Assembly (NCBI GenBank): GCA_965205995.1
Contig: OZ242200.1
Span: 62,001-126,000 of the forward strand
Source of the DNA: MPNO01 sp965205995
GTDB lineage: Bacteria; Pseudomonadota; Alphaproteobacteria; MPNO01
DNA length: 64,000 nt
Direction: 5' to 3'
Part shown: piece by piece, positions 51,436-60,257 of the stretch
How positions within the stretch are numbered: the first letter of the stretch is position 1
How the letters are laid out: each line of letters starts with the position of its first letter
Program-made: the position numbers and the translations under genes
Notes under the pieces: model-generated
Told to the model about the DNA's origin: nothing
The model's database searches: none
Seen by the model: the letters and a program-made list of their open reading frames with translations, nothing else

Positions 51436-53019
51436 ATGACCGGCGAGAGCGGCGTAATCGTCATTGGAGGCGGTCCGGTCGGCCTCGCGCTGGCCGTCGA
51501 GCTCGGTCTGCGCGGCATTCCCTGCACCGTGATCGAGCGGCGCACCGAACCGCATTGCATACCGAAGGGACAGAACCTTACCCAACGCACGCTCGACCTG
51601 TTCTACTCGTGGGGTATCGCCGACGAATTGCGATCCCGGCGTCTGATTCGGCCCGGATTCCCCGGCAGCTCCATCGTCGCCTATGGCGATCTGATGGGCG
51701 AGTACTGGTATTCCGGCGTCTACCGAAATGCGGTGGACCGGTACTACTTCCAGCGCAGCGAGAGACTGCCCCAATATCTCACCGAACAGGTGCTTCGCGA
51801 CCGGCTGAACGAGATTCCCGCCGTCAGCGTGCGAACCGGTTGGTCCGCCGAGGCGATCGGGCAGTCGGAACACGGCGCCACGGTCGAGATCGCCGAGCAC
51901 GACGGCGCGCGCCGCGAAACGGTCGAGGCGGAATTCGTCGTCGGCTGCGACGGAAGCCGGTCCATCGTCCGGGAACGCCTCGGCCTGGCTTCGCGCGGCA
52001 CCGATTACGAGCAGACGATGGTGCTTACGGTGTTCCGCTCGCCGGCGCTGCACGAAGGGCTGAAACGTTTTCCGCCGGCCTATATCTACCGCGTGGTTCA
52101 CCGGGATCTGAAGGGATACTGGCGGTTCTTCGGTCGCGTCGACGAGGATGAGCGCTGGTTCTTTCACGCGCCGCTTTCCGGCGACAGCGAGCGGAGCGAG
52201 GAGGGGGTCCGGGCGCTGCTTCGCCGGGCCGCGGGTTTCGAATTCCAATGCAGCTTCGATCATATCGGCTACTGGGACCTTCGCGTCTCCATCGCGGACA
52301 GGTTTCGCGCGGGACGCGCGTTCATCGCCGGCGACGCGGCCCACAGCCACCCGCCCTATGGCGGGTACGGTCTCAATACCGGGTTCGAGGATGCGGCCAA
52401 TCTGGGGTGGAAGCTGGCCGCCGTGTTGCAGGGATGGGGCGGCGAGGCGCTGCTCGATTCCTACAGCGACGAACGGCAGGCCGTGGCCGCGTCGACGGCG
52501 GGGGAATTCATCGACAACCGCATTTCCGAGGAACGGGACCTCTTCGACCGGATCCACCCCGAACGCGACGCGGACGAGTTCGCGCAGGGCTGGGAGGCCT
52601 ATGCGCAAGTGGCGAATTCGCATTTGACCAGCTATGCGCCCCACTACGAGGGATCGGGGGCGATCGACGGCCCGCCCGGCGGTGTTACCGGCGCGAGAGC
52701 CACGCGGAGCGAGCGGGCCCGGCCGGGTCACTATCTGCCGCCGTGGCGGCTGACCTCCGGGCGCAATGTCTTCGAGGAGCTGGGGCGGGGCTTCACGCTG
52801 GTCGGGCTGAATGTCGGCGACGATGCGGTCGCGCCGTTCGAGCGGGCGGCCGCGCGCCGGTCCATCCCGTTCACCGTCGTCCGCGATCCGTCGCCGGAGA
52901 CTCCGGGTCGTTACGGCGCGAGCCTCGTTCTCGTGCGGCCGGACGGCTACGTCGCCTGGGCTGGCGAGGCTCCACCCGGGGACGTGGACTCGCTGATGGC
53001 GCGGGCGACCGGGCGGTGA
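51436..53019 (+). CDS. FAD-dependent aromatic hydroxylase (class A, MhpA/phenol-hydroxylase-like)
   Basis: 527 residues. The FAD ADP motif is VIVIGGGPVGLALAVELGLR (from about residue 7), the DG motif is VVGCDGSRSIVRERLGL and the GD motif is FIAGDAAHSHPPYGGYGLNT. The C-terminal ~120 residues form a thioredoxin-like domain ending in VRPDGYVAWAGE, as in MhpA-type enzymes. It adds an OH to an aromatic ring using NAD(P)H and O2, supplying the substrate for the extradiol dioxygenase just upstream. Confidence 0.92.
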   Translation: MTGESGVIVIGGGPVGLALAVELGLRGIPCTVIERRTEPHCIPKGQNLTQRTLDLFYSWGIADELRSRRLIRPGFPGSSIVAYGDLMGEYWYSGVYRNAVDRYYFQRSERLPQYLTEQVLRDRLNEIPAVSVRTGWSAEAIGQSEHGATVEIAEHDGARRETVEAEFVVGCDGSRSIVRERLGLASRGTDYEQTMVLTVFRSPALHEGLKRFPPAYIYRVVHRDLKGYWRFFGRVDEDERWFFHAPLSGDSERSEEGVRALLRRAAGFEFQCSFDHIGYWDLRVSIADRFRAGRAFIAGDAAHSHPPYGGYGLNTGFEDAANLGWKLAAVLQGWGGEALLDSYSDERQAVAASTAGEFIDNRISEERDLFDRIHPERDADEFAQGWEAYAQVANSHLTSYAPHYEGSGAIDGPPGGVTGARATRSERARPGHYLPPWRLTSGRNVFEELGRGFTLVGLNVGDDAVAPFERAAARRSIPFTVVRDPSPETPGRYGASLVLVRPDGYVAWAGEAPPGDVDSLMARATGR

Positions 53020-53028
53020 ACTCCGCCC

Positions 53029-54324
53029 CTACCCGCCCATCAAATTGGGCAAGTACAGCGTAAGCCCGGGTATGAACACGATCAGCAGCAGCCGGAAAAT
53101 GTCGGCGATGAAGAACGGGGTGATGCCGGCGAAAATGCCCCAGAGCGACATCTCCGGCATGATCGTCTTGAGCACAAAGACGTTCATGCCGATGGGCGGC
53201 GTGATCAGGCTGATCTCGGTCACCACGATGACGACGATGCCGAACCAGATCAGATCGAAGCCGAGGCTCTGAACCACGGGGAAGAAGATCGGCACGGTCA
53301 GCAGGATCATGCCGATGCCCTCGAACACGCAGCCGAGCGCGATGTAGATCAGGCAGATCACCAGCACGACGGTGATCGGCGCGATTTCGAGCGAATTGAC
53401 CCAATCGACGATCTGGTTGGGCATGCCCGAGATGTTCATGAAGTTGGACAGGATGATCGCGCCGAAAGCGACGCTGAACACCATGGCGGTGGTCTGGCCG
53501 GCTTCGATCAGGGCGCTGCAAAACCCGCGCCAGCCCATCTTCTTGCGCGAGACCGCGAAGGCGACCGCCCCGACGGCGCCGATCCCGCCCGCCTCGGTGG
53601 GGGTGAACACCCCGAGATAGATGCCGCCCAGCACCAGCGCGAACAGGACGATCATGCCCCAGACGCCCTTGAGCGCGACGAAACGGTCCTTCCACGGTGT
53701 CCACGGCCCCCGCGGGCCCAAAGACGGGCGGAAGGTGATCAGCACCTTGATCACGAAAATATAGAGGAGGATGGTGATGATCCCCGGGACGATCCCGGCG
53801 ATGAACAGCTTGCCGACATCCTCCTCGACGATGATGCCGTAGATGACCAGCGCGATGCTGGGCGGGATGAGGATGCCCATCGTGCCGCCGGCGGCGATGG
53901 TGCCGGCGGCCAGGTTCTCGTTGTAGCGGTAGCGCCGCATCGACGGCATCGCGACCTTGGCCATCGTCGCCGCCGTCGCGACCGAGCTTCCCGAGACCGC
54001 GCTGAAACCGCCGCAGGCCGCGACGGTCGCCATCGCGAGCCCCCCCTTGTGGTGGCCCAGCCAGGCGTTCGAGGCGTCGTACAAATCCTCGGACAGCGCC
54101 GCCCGGTAGACGAAGGCGCCCATCAGCACGAAGAGCGGCAGCACCGAGAAGGAATAGCTCATCGAAAAATCGAGGATCAGCTGGCCGACTGTCTCCAGCG
54201 CCGGTTCCCAGCCCCGCACCAGCCCGAACCCGACGAAACCGACCGCGACCATGGCGAAGCCGAGCGGAAAACCCAGGAAAACCAGAAGCAGGAGGATGGC
54301 GAAGCCGATGAGCGATTCGGTCAC
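53029..54324 (-). CDS. TRAP transporter large permease (DctM type)
   Basis: 431 residues from a GTG (54322-54324), about a dozen transmembrane segments. AACGGFSAVSGSSVATAATM and GTMGILIPPSIALVIYGI are DctM signatures, and ITPPIGMNVFVLK lies near the C-terminus. Works with the DctQ and DctP proteins encoded just before it. Converges with the FAD hydroxylase gene nine bases away. Confidence 0.95.
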   Translation of the reverse strand: MTESLIGFAILLLLVFLGFPLGFAMVAVGFVGFGLVRGWEPALETVGQLILDFSMSYSFSVLPLFVLMGAFVYRAALSEDLYDASNAWLGHHKGGLAMATVAACGGFSAVSGSSVATAATMAKVAMPSMRRYRYNENLAAGTIAAGGTMGILIPPSIALVIYGIIVEEDVGKLFIAGIVPGIITILLYIFVIKVLITFRPSLGPRGPWTPWKDRFVALKGVWGMIVLFALVLGGIYLGVFTPTEAGGIGAVGAVAFAVSRKKMGWRGFCSALIEAGQTTAMVFSVAFGAIILSNFMNISGMPNQIVDWVNSLEIAPITVVLVICLIYIALGCVFEGIGMILLTVPIFFPVVQSLGFDLIWFGIVVIVVTEISLITPPIGMNVFVLKTIMPEMSLWGIFAGITPFFIADIFRLLLIVFIPGLTLYLPNLMGG

Positions 54325-54337
54325 GCCGCAACCCCCG

Positions 54338-54856
54338 TCACGAGCTTCGGGCGAACATCGTCTTCAGGTCCTGCAACAGCATCAGGCCGAGGACCACGCA
54401 GGTGACGGCGCTGAGGACGCTGATCGCATAGGCGGCGGGGGCCACCGGCCATTCCAGGTAACCCGATTCGATCTGCGCCTCCGCGAGACCGTCGCCCTGG
54501 CTCCACATGCGTTCCGCGATGAACGCCACCACCGCGAGCGATGCCGCGTCGACGATCAGCCGGCGCGTTTCGCCGATGCGCCCGGGAAACCAGTGGTCGA
54601 AAATGCTGACCACGATATGCGTCCGGCGCCGGGTGATGATCGGCAGACCGGCGAAAATCGACAGCGGCATCAGGAATTCGATCAACTCGAAGCCGCCGGG
54701 AATGGGCGTGTTGAAAGCGTAGCGCCCGACCACGTCCACGAAGGTGATCGCCATCATGAGGAAGATCGTCGTGCCGACGATCGCCATGAGGATGGCTTCG
54801 AACCAGCCGTCGGGCCAGATGTCGTCGGTCTCCGGCCCGCTCCCTCCGTCGGACAT
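54338..54856 (-). CDS. TRAP transporter small permease (DctQ type)
   Basis: 172 residues, four transmembrane helices. TFVDVVGRYAFNTPIPGGFE and the loop RRRTHIVVSIFDHW are typical DctQ. 13 bp before the DctM gene and 11 bp after the DctP gene; unlike the other transporters in this window there is no hairpin between binding protein and permease. Confidence 0.93.
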   Translation of the reverse strand: MSDGGSGPETDDIWPDGWFEAILMAIVGTTIFLMMAITFVDVVGRYAFNTPIPGGFELIEFLMPLSIFAGLPIITRRRTHIVVSIFDHWFPGRIGETRRLIVDAASLAVVAFIAERMWSQGDGLAEAQIESGYLEWPVAPAAYAISVLSAVTCVVLGLMLLQDLKTMFARSS

Positions 54857-54867
54857 GGGTCAGGGCT

Positions 54868-55902
54868 CTATTTCTTGCGCGCCTGATAGATCCTCTTCGA
54901 CTCCGCGCGGTAGAAGTCGAGCGCCGCCCGGCCGTCCACGCCCACCTTGTTGGCCGTGGCGATCCAGGCGTCATCCTGATACGCCCAGAGTTTCCTCAGA
55001 TTCGCGGTGAACTCGGCGCTGGCGTTGTGGATGCCGATTCCCTTCTTGCGGTAGATCGCCTCCGCCTCGATATCGGTGTTGCCCCAGTTATTGGAGTCCA
55101 TCGTTACCTTCTCGCCGGACGCCGCGGTCACGACCGCCTGGTCTTCCTTCGACAGCTTGTTCCAGACCTTCTGGTTCATGTAGAGCGAGAAGACCGCACC
55201 ATACACCTTACCCGGCACCTTGGTGAGGTGCTTGACGTAAGGCGTCATCTTGAGCTTCCAGACATCGCCGATGGGGAAAACCATTCCATCGACGATTCCC
55301 TTCGAAACCACGTTGAACGCCTTGACGCCCGGCGTGGGTACGACCGCTGCCCCGGTCTTGCCGATGGCCTTGGCGACGTCGCCCGGCGGCGACCGCAGCT
55401 TCATCCTCTTCATGTCCGCGACGGACAGGATGGGGTCCTTGAGGCTGAACAGCTCTCCTCCCCCATGCATTATGTAGCCGAGGAACTTGACGCCCTTGTA
55501 CTGGTTCTTGGCCTCAAAATACTTCTTGTGGGTGCGCCAGAGCGCGGTCGCGGTCGAGGACGCGTCGGTGATGCTGAAGGGGAGCGTGCCGACCTGGTCG
55601 AGCGACAGCCGCTTGCGTTCGAAATTGTTGTACATCACGGTCGCATCCGCGATGCCCGAGGTCACCATCTTCCACTGGCGCGGCGCCGGCGCCAGCGTCT
55701 TCGCGGGAAAGCTCACCTGAATCCGGCCGTTGCTGCCCTTTGTGACCCGCTCGGCCCAGTGGTCCATGATCCCGATCTTCAGGGGATGCTTCGGCGGTAC
55801 GAAAAAGTTGAAAAGGATCTTGGTCTCGGCCTGGGCCGGTGCGGTGGCAAATAACAGGCTCGCAGCGCCCAGCGACAAAGCGATTCCGGTATAGGTCTTC
55901 AT
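54868..55902 (-). CDS. TRAP transporter substrate-binding protein (DctP type)
   Basis: 344 residues. Signal peptide YTGIALSLGAASLLFATAPA, cleavage near QA-ETK. ILFNFFVPPKHPLKIGIMDH, MKRMKLRSPPGDVAKAIGKT and VVPTPGVKAFNVVSKGIVDG give the DctP fold, and the conserved Arg that binds a carboxylate is in MKLRSP. First gene of the TRAP operon, with the palindrome at 55930-55946 in its leader. Ligand is an organic acid of unknown identity. Confidence 0.94.
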   Translation of the reverse strand: MKTYTGIALSLGAASLLFATAPAQAETKILFNFFVPPKHPLKIGIMDHWAERVTKGSNGRIQVSFPAKTLAPAPRQWKMVTSGIADATVMYNNFERKRLSLDQVGTLPFSITDASSTATALWRTHKKYFEAKNQYKGVKFLGYIMHGGGELFSLKDPILSVADMKRMKLRSPPGDVAKAIGKTGAAVVPTPGVKAFNVVSKGIVDGMVFPIGDVWKLKMTPYVKHLTKVPGKVYGAVFSLYMNQKVWNKLSKEDQAVVTAASGEKVTMDSNNWGNTDIEAEAIYRKKGIGIHNASAEFTANLRKLWAYQDDAWIATANKVGVDGRAALDFYRAESKRIYQARKK

Positions 55903-55929
55903 TTTCCCCCCCTGTTCGACGCGGCGACT

Positions 55930-55946
55930 GAGGAACAGCGTTCCTC
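55930..55946. promoter_or_regulatory. Palindrome GAGGAAC-AGC-GTTCCTC upstream of the TRAP operon
   Basis: Perfect 7-bp arms with a three-base spacer, 28-44 bases before the DctP start and in the space shared with the divergent psuG gene. Spacing fits a GntR/LacI-like operator, but no regulator gene is nearby. Confidence 0.45.
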
Positions 55947-56123
55947 CGCCGATGGTCGTTCTGTCTCGGAATTCGTAGCCATGCTATCGGCGCGACTCCG
56001 GCAGTTCAACCGGTGCCGCCCTCGCCGGCGAACCCCATCGCTCGACATAGGCGGCTTTCGCGCCCACCGACAACAAGCGGCGCCCGATAGCGGCAGGGTG
56101 GCCGCTGCTGCTACCTTCCGCCC

Positions 56124-57041
56124 ATGGAAGGCTTGTTCCGGGTTTCCGATGAGGTCCGCTCCGCGCTTGCCGCGGGTGCGCCGGTGGTCGCGCTGGAGAC
56201 CACGGCGATCGCCCATGGCTTCCCGCGGCCGAGATCGCTGGAGGTCGCCGCGGGGCTCGACCGCGCGGTGCGGGAGGGCGGCGCGCTTCCCGCCTTCGTC
56301 GGGGTCATCGCCGGCACCCTGACCGTCGGGCTCGCATCGGACGAGGTCGAAAGCCTGGCGACGGCATCGGGCGTGATGAAGGTAAGCCGGCGCGACCTCG
56401 CCTTCGCCGCTGCGACCGGGCGGGACGGGGCGACGACGGTCGCGGCGACGATGATCGCGGCGGCGCGCGCCGGCATCCCGGTCTTCGCCACCGGCGGGAT
56501 CGGCGGCGTCCACCGCGGGGTGGAGGAAACGCTCGACGTCTCCGCCGATCTGGAAGAGCTCGGCCGCACGCCGGTCGCGGTCGTCTGCGCGGGCGCGAAG
56601 TCGATCCTCGACCTGCCGCGGACGATGGAATATCTCGAAACGAGGGGCGTCCCCGTGGTCGGCTACGGTACCGATATGCTGCCCGCCTTCTATGTCCGCG
56701 AGAGCGGTATTCCGGTGCCCCACAGGGTCGATGACGCGGCCGCGGCGGCGCGTCTCATCGCGGCTCAGAGCGCGCTCGGGCTCGCCGCCGGGATCGTCAT
56801 TGCCAACCCGCTGCCGGAAGCCCACGCGCTGGAGCCGGACCGCATCGAAGCGGCGATCTCAGATGCGGTCCGCGATGCCCGCGAGCAAGGGATCGGCGGC
56901 AAGGAACTCACCCCGTTCCTGCTCGACCGGATCGCCGAAATCACCGGCGGCGAGAGCCTCGCGGCCAATGCCGCCCTGCTGATCAACAACGCGGCGGTCG
57001 CCGCCGAGATCGCGGTGGCGCTCGCCACCCTCGGGGGGTAG
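56124..57041 (+). CDS. psuG: Pseudouridine-5'-phosphate glycosidase
   Basis: 305 residues, normal for PsuG. Catalytic residues expected from the E. coli enzyme are placed in VALETTAIAHGFPRP (Glu), MKVSRRDLAF (Lys) and CAGAKSILDLPRTMEYLETR (Lys/Asp). FATGGIGGVHRGVEETLDVS is a near-invariant family block. It splits pseudouridine 5'-phosphate into uracil and ribose 5-phosphate. The usual partner kinase psuK is not in the window. Divergent from the TRAP operon. Confidence 0.94.
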   Translation: MEGLFRVSDEVRSALAAGAPVVALETTAIAHGFPRPRSLEVAAGLDRAVREGGALPAFVGVIAGTLTVGLASDEVESLATASGVMKVSRRDLAFAAATGRDGATTVAATMIAAARAGIPVFATGGIGGVHRGVEETLDVSADLEELGRTPVAVVCAGAKSILDLPRTMEYLETRGVPVVGYGTDMLPAFYVRESGIPVPHRVDDAAAAARLIAAQSALGLAAGIVIANPLPEAHALEPDRIEAAISDAVRDAREQGIGGKELTPFLLDRIAEITGGESLAANAALLINNAAVAAEIAVALATLGG

Positions 57042-57083
57042 AAAATGCGCCGCCCCGATCACGCCCAGGCCGAGAGGAGGAGA

Positions 57084-58676
57084 ATGCCGACGATTGCCCG
57101 CGCCACGCGCGAACACGATCTCGCTTTTCCCGTCGAACCCGTCGCAATGCTCCTTGCGCGTTACCGGGACATGCATCCCGACAAGACCGCCATCGTCGAT
57201 CTCGACCGGGGCAGCAGGATCGATTTCGCGGGACTCCACGCGGCGGCGAACCGGGTCGCCAAATTCCTGGCCGGGCGCGGCATCGGCCGCGGCGACAGGG
57301 TCGCGCTGCTGTCCGGGGAAAGCCTTGAAAAGCTGATCGTCTGGCTCGGGATCTGGCGTCTGGGCGCGGTGGTCTGCCCCCTCAACGTGGAGATGAACGC
57401 GGCCCATGTCGGCGAAATTCTCGCCAACATCGAGCCCCGCCTCACCTTCGTTCACGAAGCCCTCGACGCCGACGCGATGGGCGTCGGAAGCGGTCCGGAA
57501 CGGGAAATCTTCGGCGACCGGGATCCTCCCGGGTCGGACGGTTTCTTCGCCAAGCTCCGTGAAGTGCCGGCGACGCCCGAGGTCGAGACCGCCAACGGGA
57601 TCTCCGACATTGCCGCCATCTTCTGCACCTCCGGCACCACGTCGAAGCCCAAATGCATCGTCTTCGACCATACGGCGTACTGGCTGAGCGGGCTTTCGAC
57701 CCTCGACATGCTGGGACTCACGGCCAACGACCGCACGCTGGAATACCGGTCCTTCGGCTGGAACTCGGCCCAGATCCTGAGCTTGATGCCCTTCCTCCAG
57801 ACCGGGCTCACCCTGCACATCGCCCGGCGCTTCTCGCATGGGCGTTTCTTCGACTGGATCCGCGACAACGGCATCACCTTCGCTGCCGGTGTGCCCACGG
57901 TGGTGAACATGCTGCTCAACGAACCCACCGGGATCACCGCCGAGGATGTGCCCACGCTTCGGTTGATGACCTGCTCGACGGCGCCGCTCAGCCCCGACCA
58001 GTGGCGCAATTTCGAAGAGATGTACGGCGTCACCCTGCTCCAGCTCTACGGCATGTCCGAGGCCGGGTGGATCTGCGGAAACCGGCATGACCGGCGGCGC
58101 ATGGGAACGGTCGGCCCGCCCGCCAGGCACCAGGAATTCATCATCGTCGACGGCGACGGCGCACCGTGCCCGCCCGGCCTGGAAGGCGAGGTCACCGTCG
58201 GCGGGCCGCAGACCAGCCGCGCCACGATCTCGCCCGAGGGGCTATGGGAGGACCATAGCCGCCTGCGTCTTGCGACCGGCGATCTCGCGGTCATGGACGA
58301 GGACGGCTTCGTCCGGGTGACCGGGCGCACCAAGGACCTGATCATCCGGGGAGGGGTCAACATCGCCCCGCTCGAAATCGATCACATCCTGATGCGCCAT
58401 GACGACATCCTGGAGGCCGCCGCCGTCGGCGTGCCCGATCCGATCTACGGCGAGGAGGTCGTGTGCTATGTCGTCGCCAGGCCCGGAAGCGAGCTCGGCG
58501 AAACCGCGGTGAACGCGCATTGCGCTGAAAGCCTGCCCTCGTTCAAGCGCCCCAAGGCGGTGCTGTTCACCGAATCGCTGCCCAAATCCGACCGCGGCAA
58601 GATCAAGCGCGATGCGCTGCGCGACATGTGGATCGAGGCCAATAACCGGCCCGGGCCGGACCCGGTCAGTTCATGA
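57084..58676 (+). CDS. AMP-dependent CoA ligase (CaiC/long-chain acyl-CoA ligase-like)
   Basis: 530 residues from the ATG at 57084, chosen for its GAGAGGAGG ribosome site; an ATG at 57045 would add 13 residues. Phosphate loop FCTSGTTSKPKCIVFDH, A5 YGMSEAGW, hinge TGDLAVMDEDGFVRVTGRTK, A10 lysine in PKSDRGKIKRDAL. The order ligase, then Rieske oxygenase, then CaiB-type CoA-transferase on the same strand suggests one catabolic path. It overlaps the convergent NTF2-like gene by 11 bp. Confidence 0.9.
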   Translation: MPTIARATREHDLAFPVEPVAMLLARYRDMHPDKTAIVDLDRGSRIDFAGLHAAANRVAKFLAGRGIGRGDRVALLSGESLEKLIVWLGIWRLGAVVCPLNVEMNAAHVGEILANIEPRLTFVHEALDADAMGVGSGPEREIFGDRDPPGSDGFFAKLREVPATPEVETANGISDIAAIFCTSGTTSKPKCIVFDHTAYWLSGLSTLDMLGLTANDRTLEYRSFGWNSAQILSLMPFLQTGLTLHIARRFSHGRFFDWIRDNGITFAAGVPTVVNMLLNEPTGITAEDVPTLRLMTCSTAPLSPDQWRNFEEMYGVTLLQLYGMSEAGWICGNRHDRRRMGTVGPPARHQEFIIVDGDGAPCPPGLEGEVTVGGPQTSRATISPEGLWEDHSRLRLATGDLAVMDEDGFVRVTGRTKDLIIRGGVNIAPLEIDHILMRHDDILEAAAVGVPDPIYGEEVVCYVVARPGSELGETAVNAHCAESLPSFKRPKAVLFTESLPKSDRGKIKRDALRDMWIEANNRPGPDPVSS

Positions 58677-59073
58677 CGCCGGGTTCGGGCCCGGGTTCCT
58701 CCGGCGGCGGGTGACCCTGGGTCGGGCCGGAATGGTGATGGGCGATCTTCCAGATACTGCCCTCGCGCACGAACAAATTGGTGGCGAGCAGGAATTGTCC
58801 ATCGAGCCCTTCGTAGCACACCACCACCCCGATCTCGCCGTTCGCGTAAGCCACGGCGGCATGGCATGAAATATCGGGGGAGTTGGGGTTGGAGATGATC
58901 GCGGCCCAGCTTCGCAGCACAGCCTCGCGGCCGATCAGCACGTCCCAGCCCGGATGCATGCAGACGATCGGCTCCCGCTGCGCCCATATCGCGTCCATCG
59001 CCGCGGCGTCCCGGTCGGCGAAGGCGCGGTAGAAGGCCTCGTTGGCGAAGAGCAGCGCGTCGATATCGGACAT
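58666..59073 (-). CDS. SnoaL/NTF2-like protein
   Basis: 135 residues from the ATG at 59071-59073. The NTF2 pattern is clear: ANEAFYRAFADRDAAAMDAI, MHPGWDVLIGREAVLRSW and the final strand WKIAHHHSGP with the usual paired histidines. The Pro/Gly/Glu-rich tail (PPPEEPGPEPG) is unstructured. Small cone-shaped protein, either an enzyme or a ligand binder; role unknown. It has its own promoter region, divergent from the Rieske oxygenase. Confidence 0.82.
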   Translation of the reverse strand: MSDIDALLFANEAFYRAFADRDAAAMDAIWAQREPIVCMHPGWDVLIGREAVLRSWAAIISNPNSPDISCHAAVAYANGEIGVVVCYEGLDGQFLLATNLFVREGSIWKIAHHHSGPTQGHPPPEEPGPEPGVMN

Positions 59074-59195
59074 CGGCGATTCCCGGTCGCACACCAGCAC
59101 ATGCGGCACGCTTTGGCAAACGATGGCCGCCGCCTTGTTCGGCCTGAAACCCTGTGGTCAAATCCGCTCCCGTCGCCGAGCCCCGGGAGATCGAC

Positions 59196-60248
59196 ATGTT
59201 CTTGCGCAATTGCTGGTATGTCGCCGCGTTCGACCACGAGGTCGGGCAGGCGCCCTTCGGGCGGACAATTCTGGGCGAGCCGATCGTGCTTTACCGCAAG
59301 AGCGACAATGCGGTCGCGGCGCTCGCCGATTCGTGCTGCCACCGGGCGCTGCCGCTGTCGATGGGGACCGTCATCGGCGACCGGCTGCGCTGCGGCTATC
59401 ACGGCCTTGCCTTCGCGGCCGACGGCAACTGCGTCGAGGTGCCGGGCCAGTCGACGGTGCCGCCGGGCGCCGCCGTCCGGTCCTACCCGGTGACCGAACG
59501 CTATAACTGGATCTGGGTGTGGATGGGCGATCCGGCGCTCGCCGACCCCGCGCTGCTGCCCGACTGGCACTGGGTCGGGGCCGAGGGCTGGGCGACCGTG
59601 CAGGGCAATGGCGGGGCGCCGTTGCCGATGGCCTGCAACTACGAGCTCATATCCGACAATTTGTTCGACATCACCCATTTGTCCTATGTGCACGCGACCT
59701 CCATCGGCACCGACGCGATCGTCGATTTCCCGTGCAGGACCGAGCGGCTGGAACGCTCCGTCCGGATGACACGGCTGGTGAAGGACCGTCCCGCGGCGCC
59801 GTTCTACCAGTGGTGCGGCAAGTTCAAGGGCAATGTCGACCGCTGGCTGATCACGACGATCGACATGCCGTCCTTCATCGTCAACCACGCGGGCTGCGTC
59901 GATACCGGCACCGACATGCGCGAGGGACACCGCGACCACGGGGTGGAGTTCAAGGTGTTGAACGCCATCACCCCGGAAACCGAGACCTCGACGCTCTATT
60001 TCTACGCTCACGCGCGCAATTTCGGCCTCGACGACGAAGAGGTGGAAGAGAAATTCCGCACCAACTTCACCCAGGTCTTCCTCGAGGACAAGGCGATCCT
60101 GGAGGCGCAGCAGGCGATGATGTCGAGCGACCCGGATGCGCCGCAGATCGACATCAACGCGGACGCGCCCTGCCTCCAGCTGCGCCGGCTGCTGCGCGAG
60201 CTGATCGCGGCGGAACGACGCGATCCCGCCTCCATCGCGGCCGAATAG
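59196..60248 (+). CDS. Rieske non-haem iron oxygenase, VanA-like
   Basis: 350 residues from ATG 59196 (MFLRNCWYVAAF), preceded by GGGAG; a GTG at 59154 would add 14 residues. The Rieske cluster ligands are C-H in CCHRALPLS and C-x2-H in RCGYHGLAF, 17 residues apart. The mononuclear iron site is DNLFDITHLSYVHATS with a later acidic ligand. The group includes vanillate O-demethylase and similar oxygenases and needs a reductase (VanB) that is not in the window. O-demethylation or ring hydroxylation is inferred. Confidence 0.92.
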   Translation: MFLRNCWYVAAFDHEVGQAPFGRTILGEPIVLYRKSDNAVAALADSCCHRALPLSMGTVIGDRLRCGYHGLAFAADGNCVEVPGQSTVPPGAAVRSYPVTERYNWIWVWMGDPALADPALLPDWHWVGAEGWATVQGNGGAPLPMACNYELISDNLFDITHLSYVHATSIGTDAIVDFPCRTERLERSVRMTRLVKDRPAAPFYQWCGKFKGNVDRWLITTIDMPSFIVNHAGCVDTGTDMREGHRDHGVEFKVLNAITPETETSTLYFYAHARNFGLDDEEVEEKFRTNFTQVFLEDKAILEAQQAMMSSDPDAPQIDINADAPCLQLRRLLRELIAAERRDPASIAAE

Positions 60249-60257
60249 GCGGTGGCG

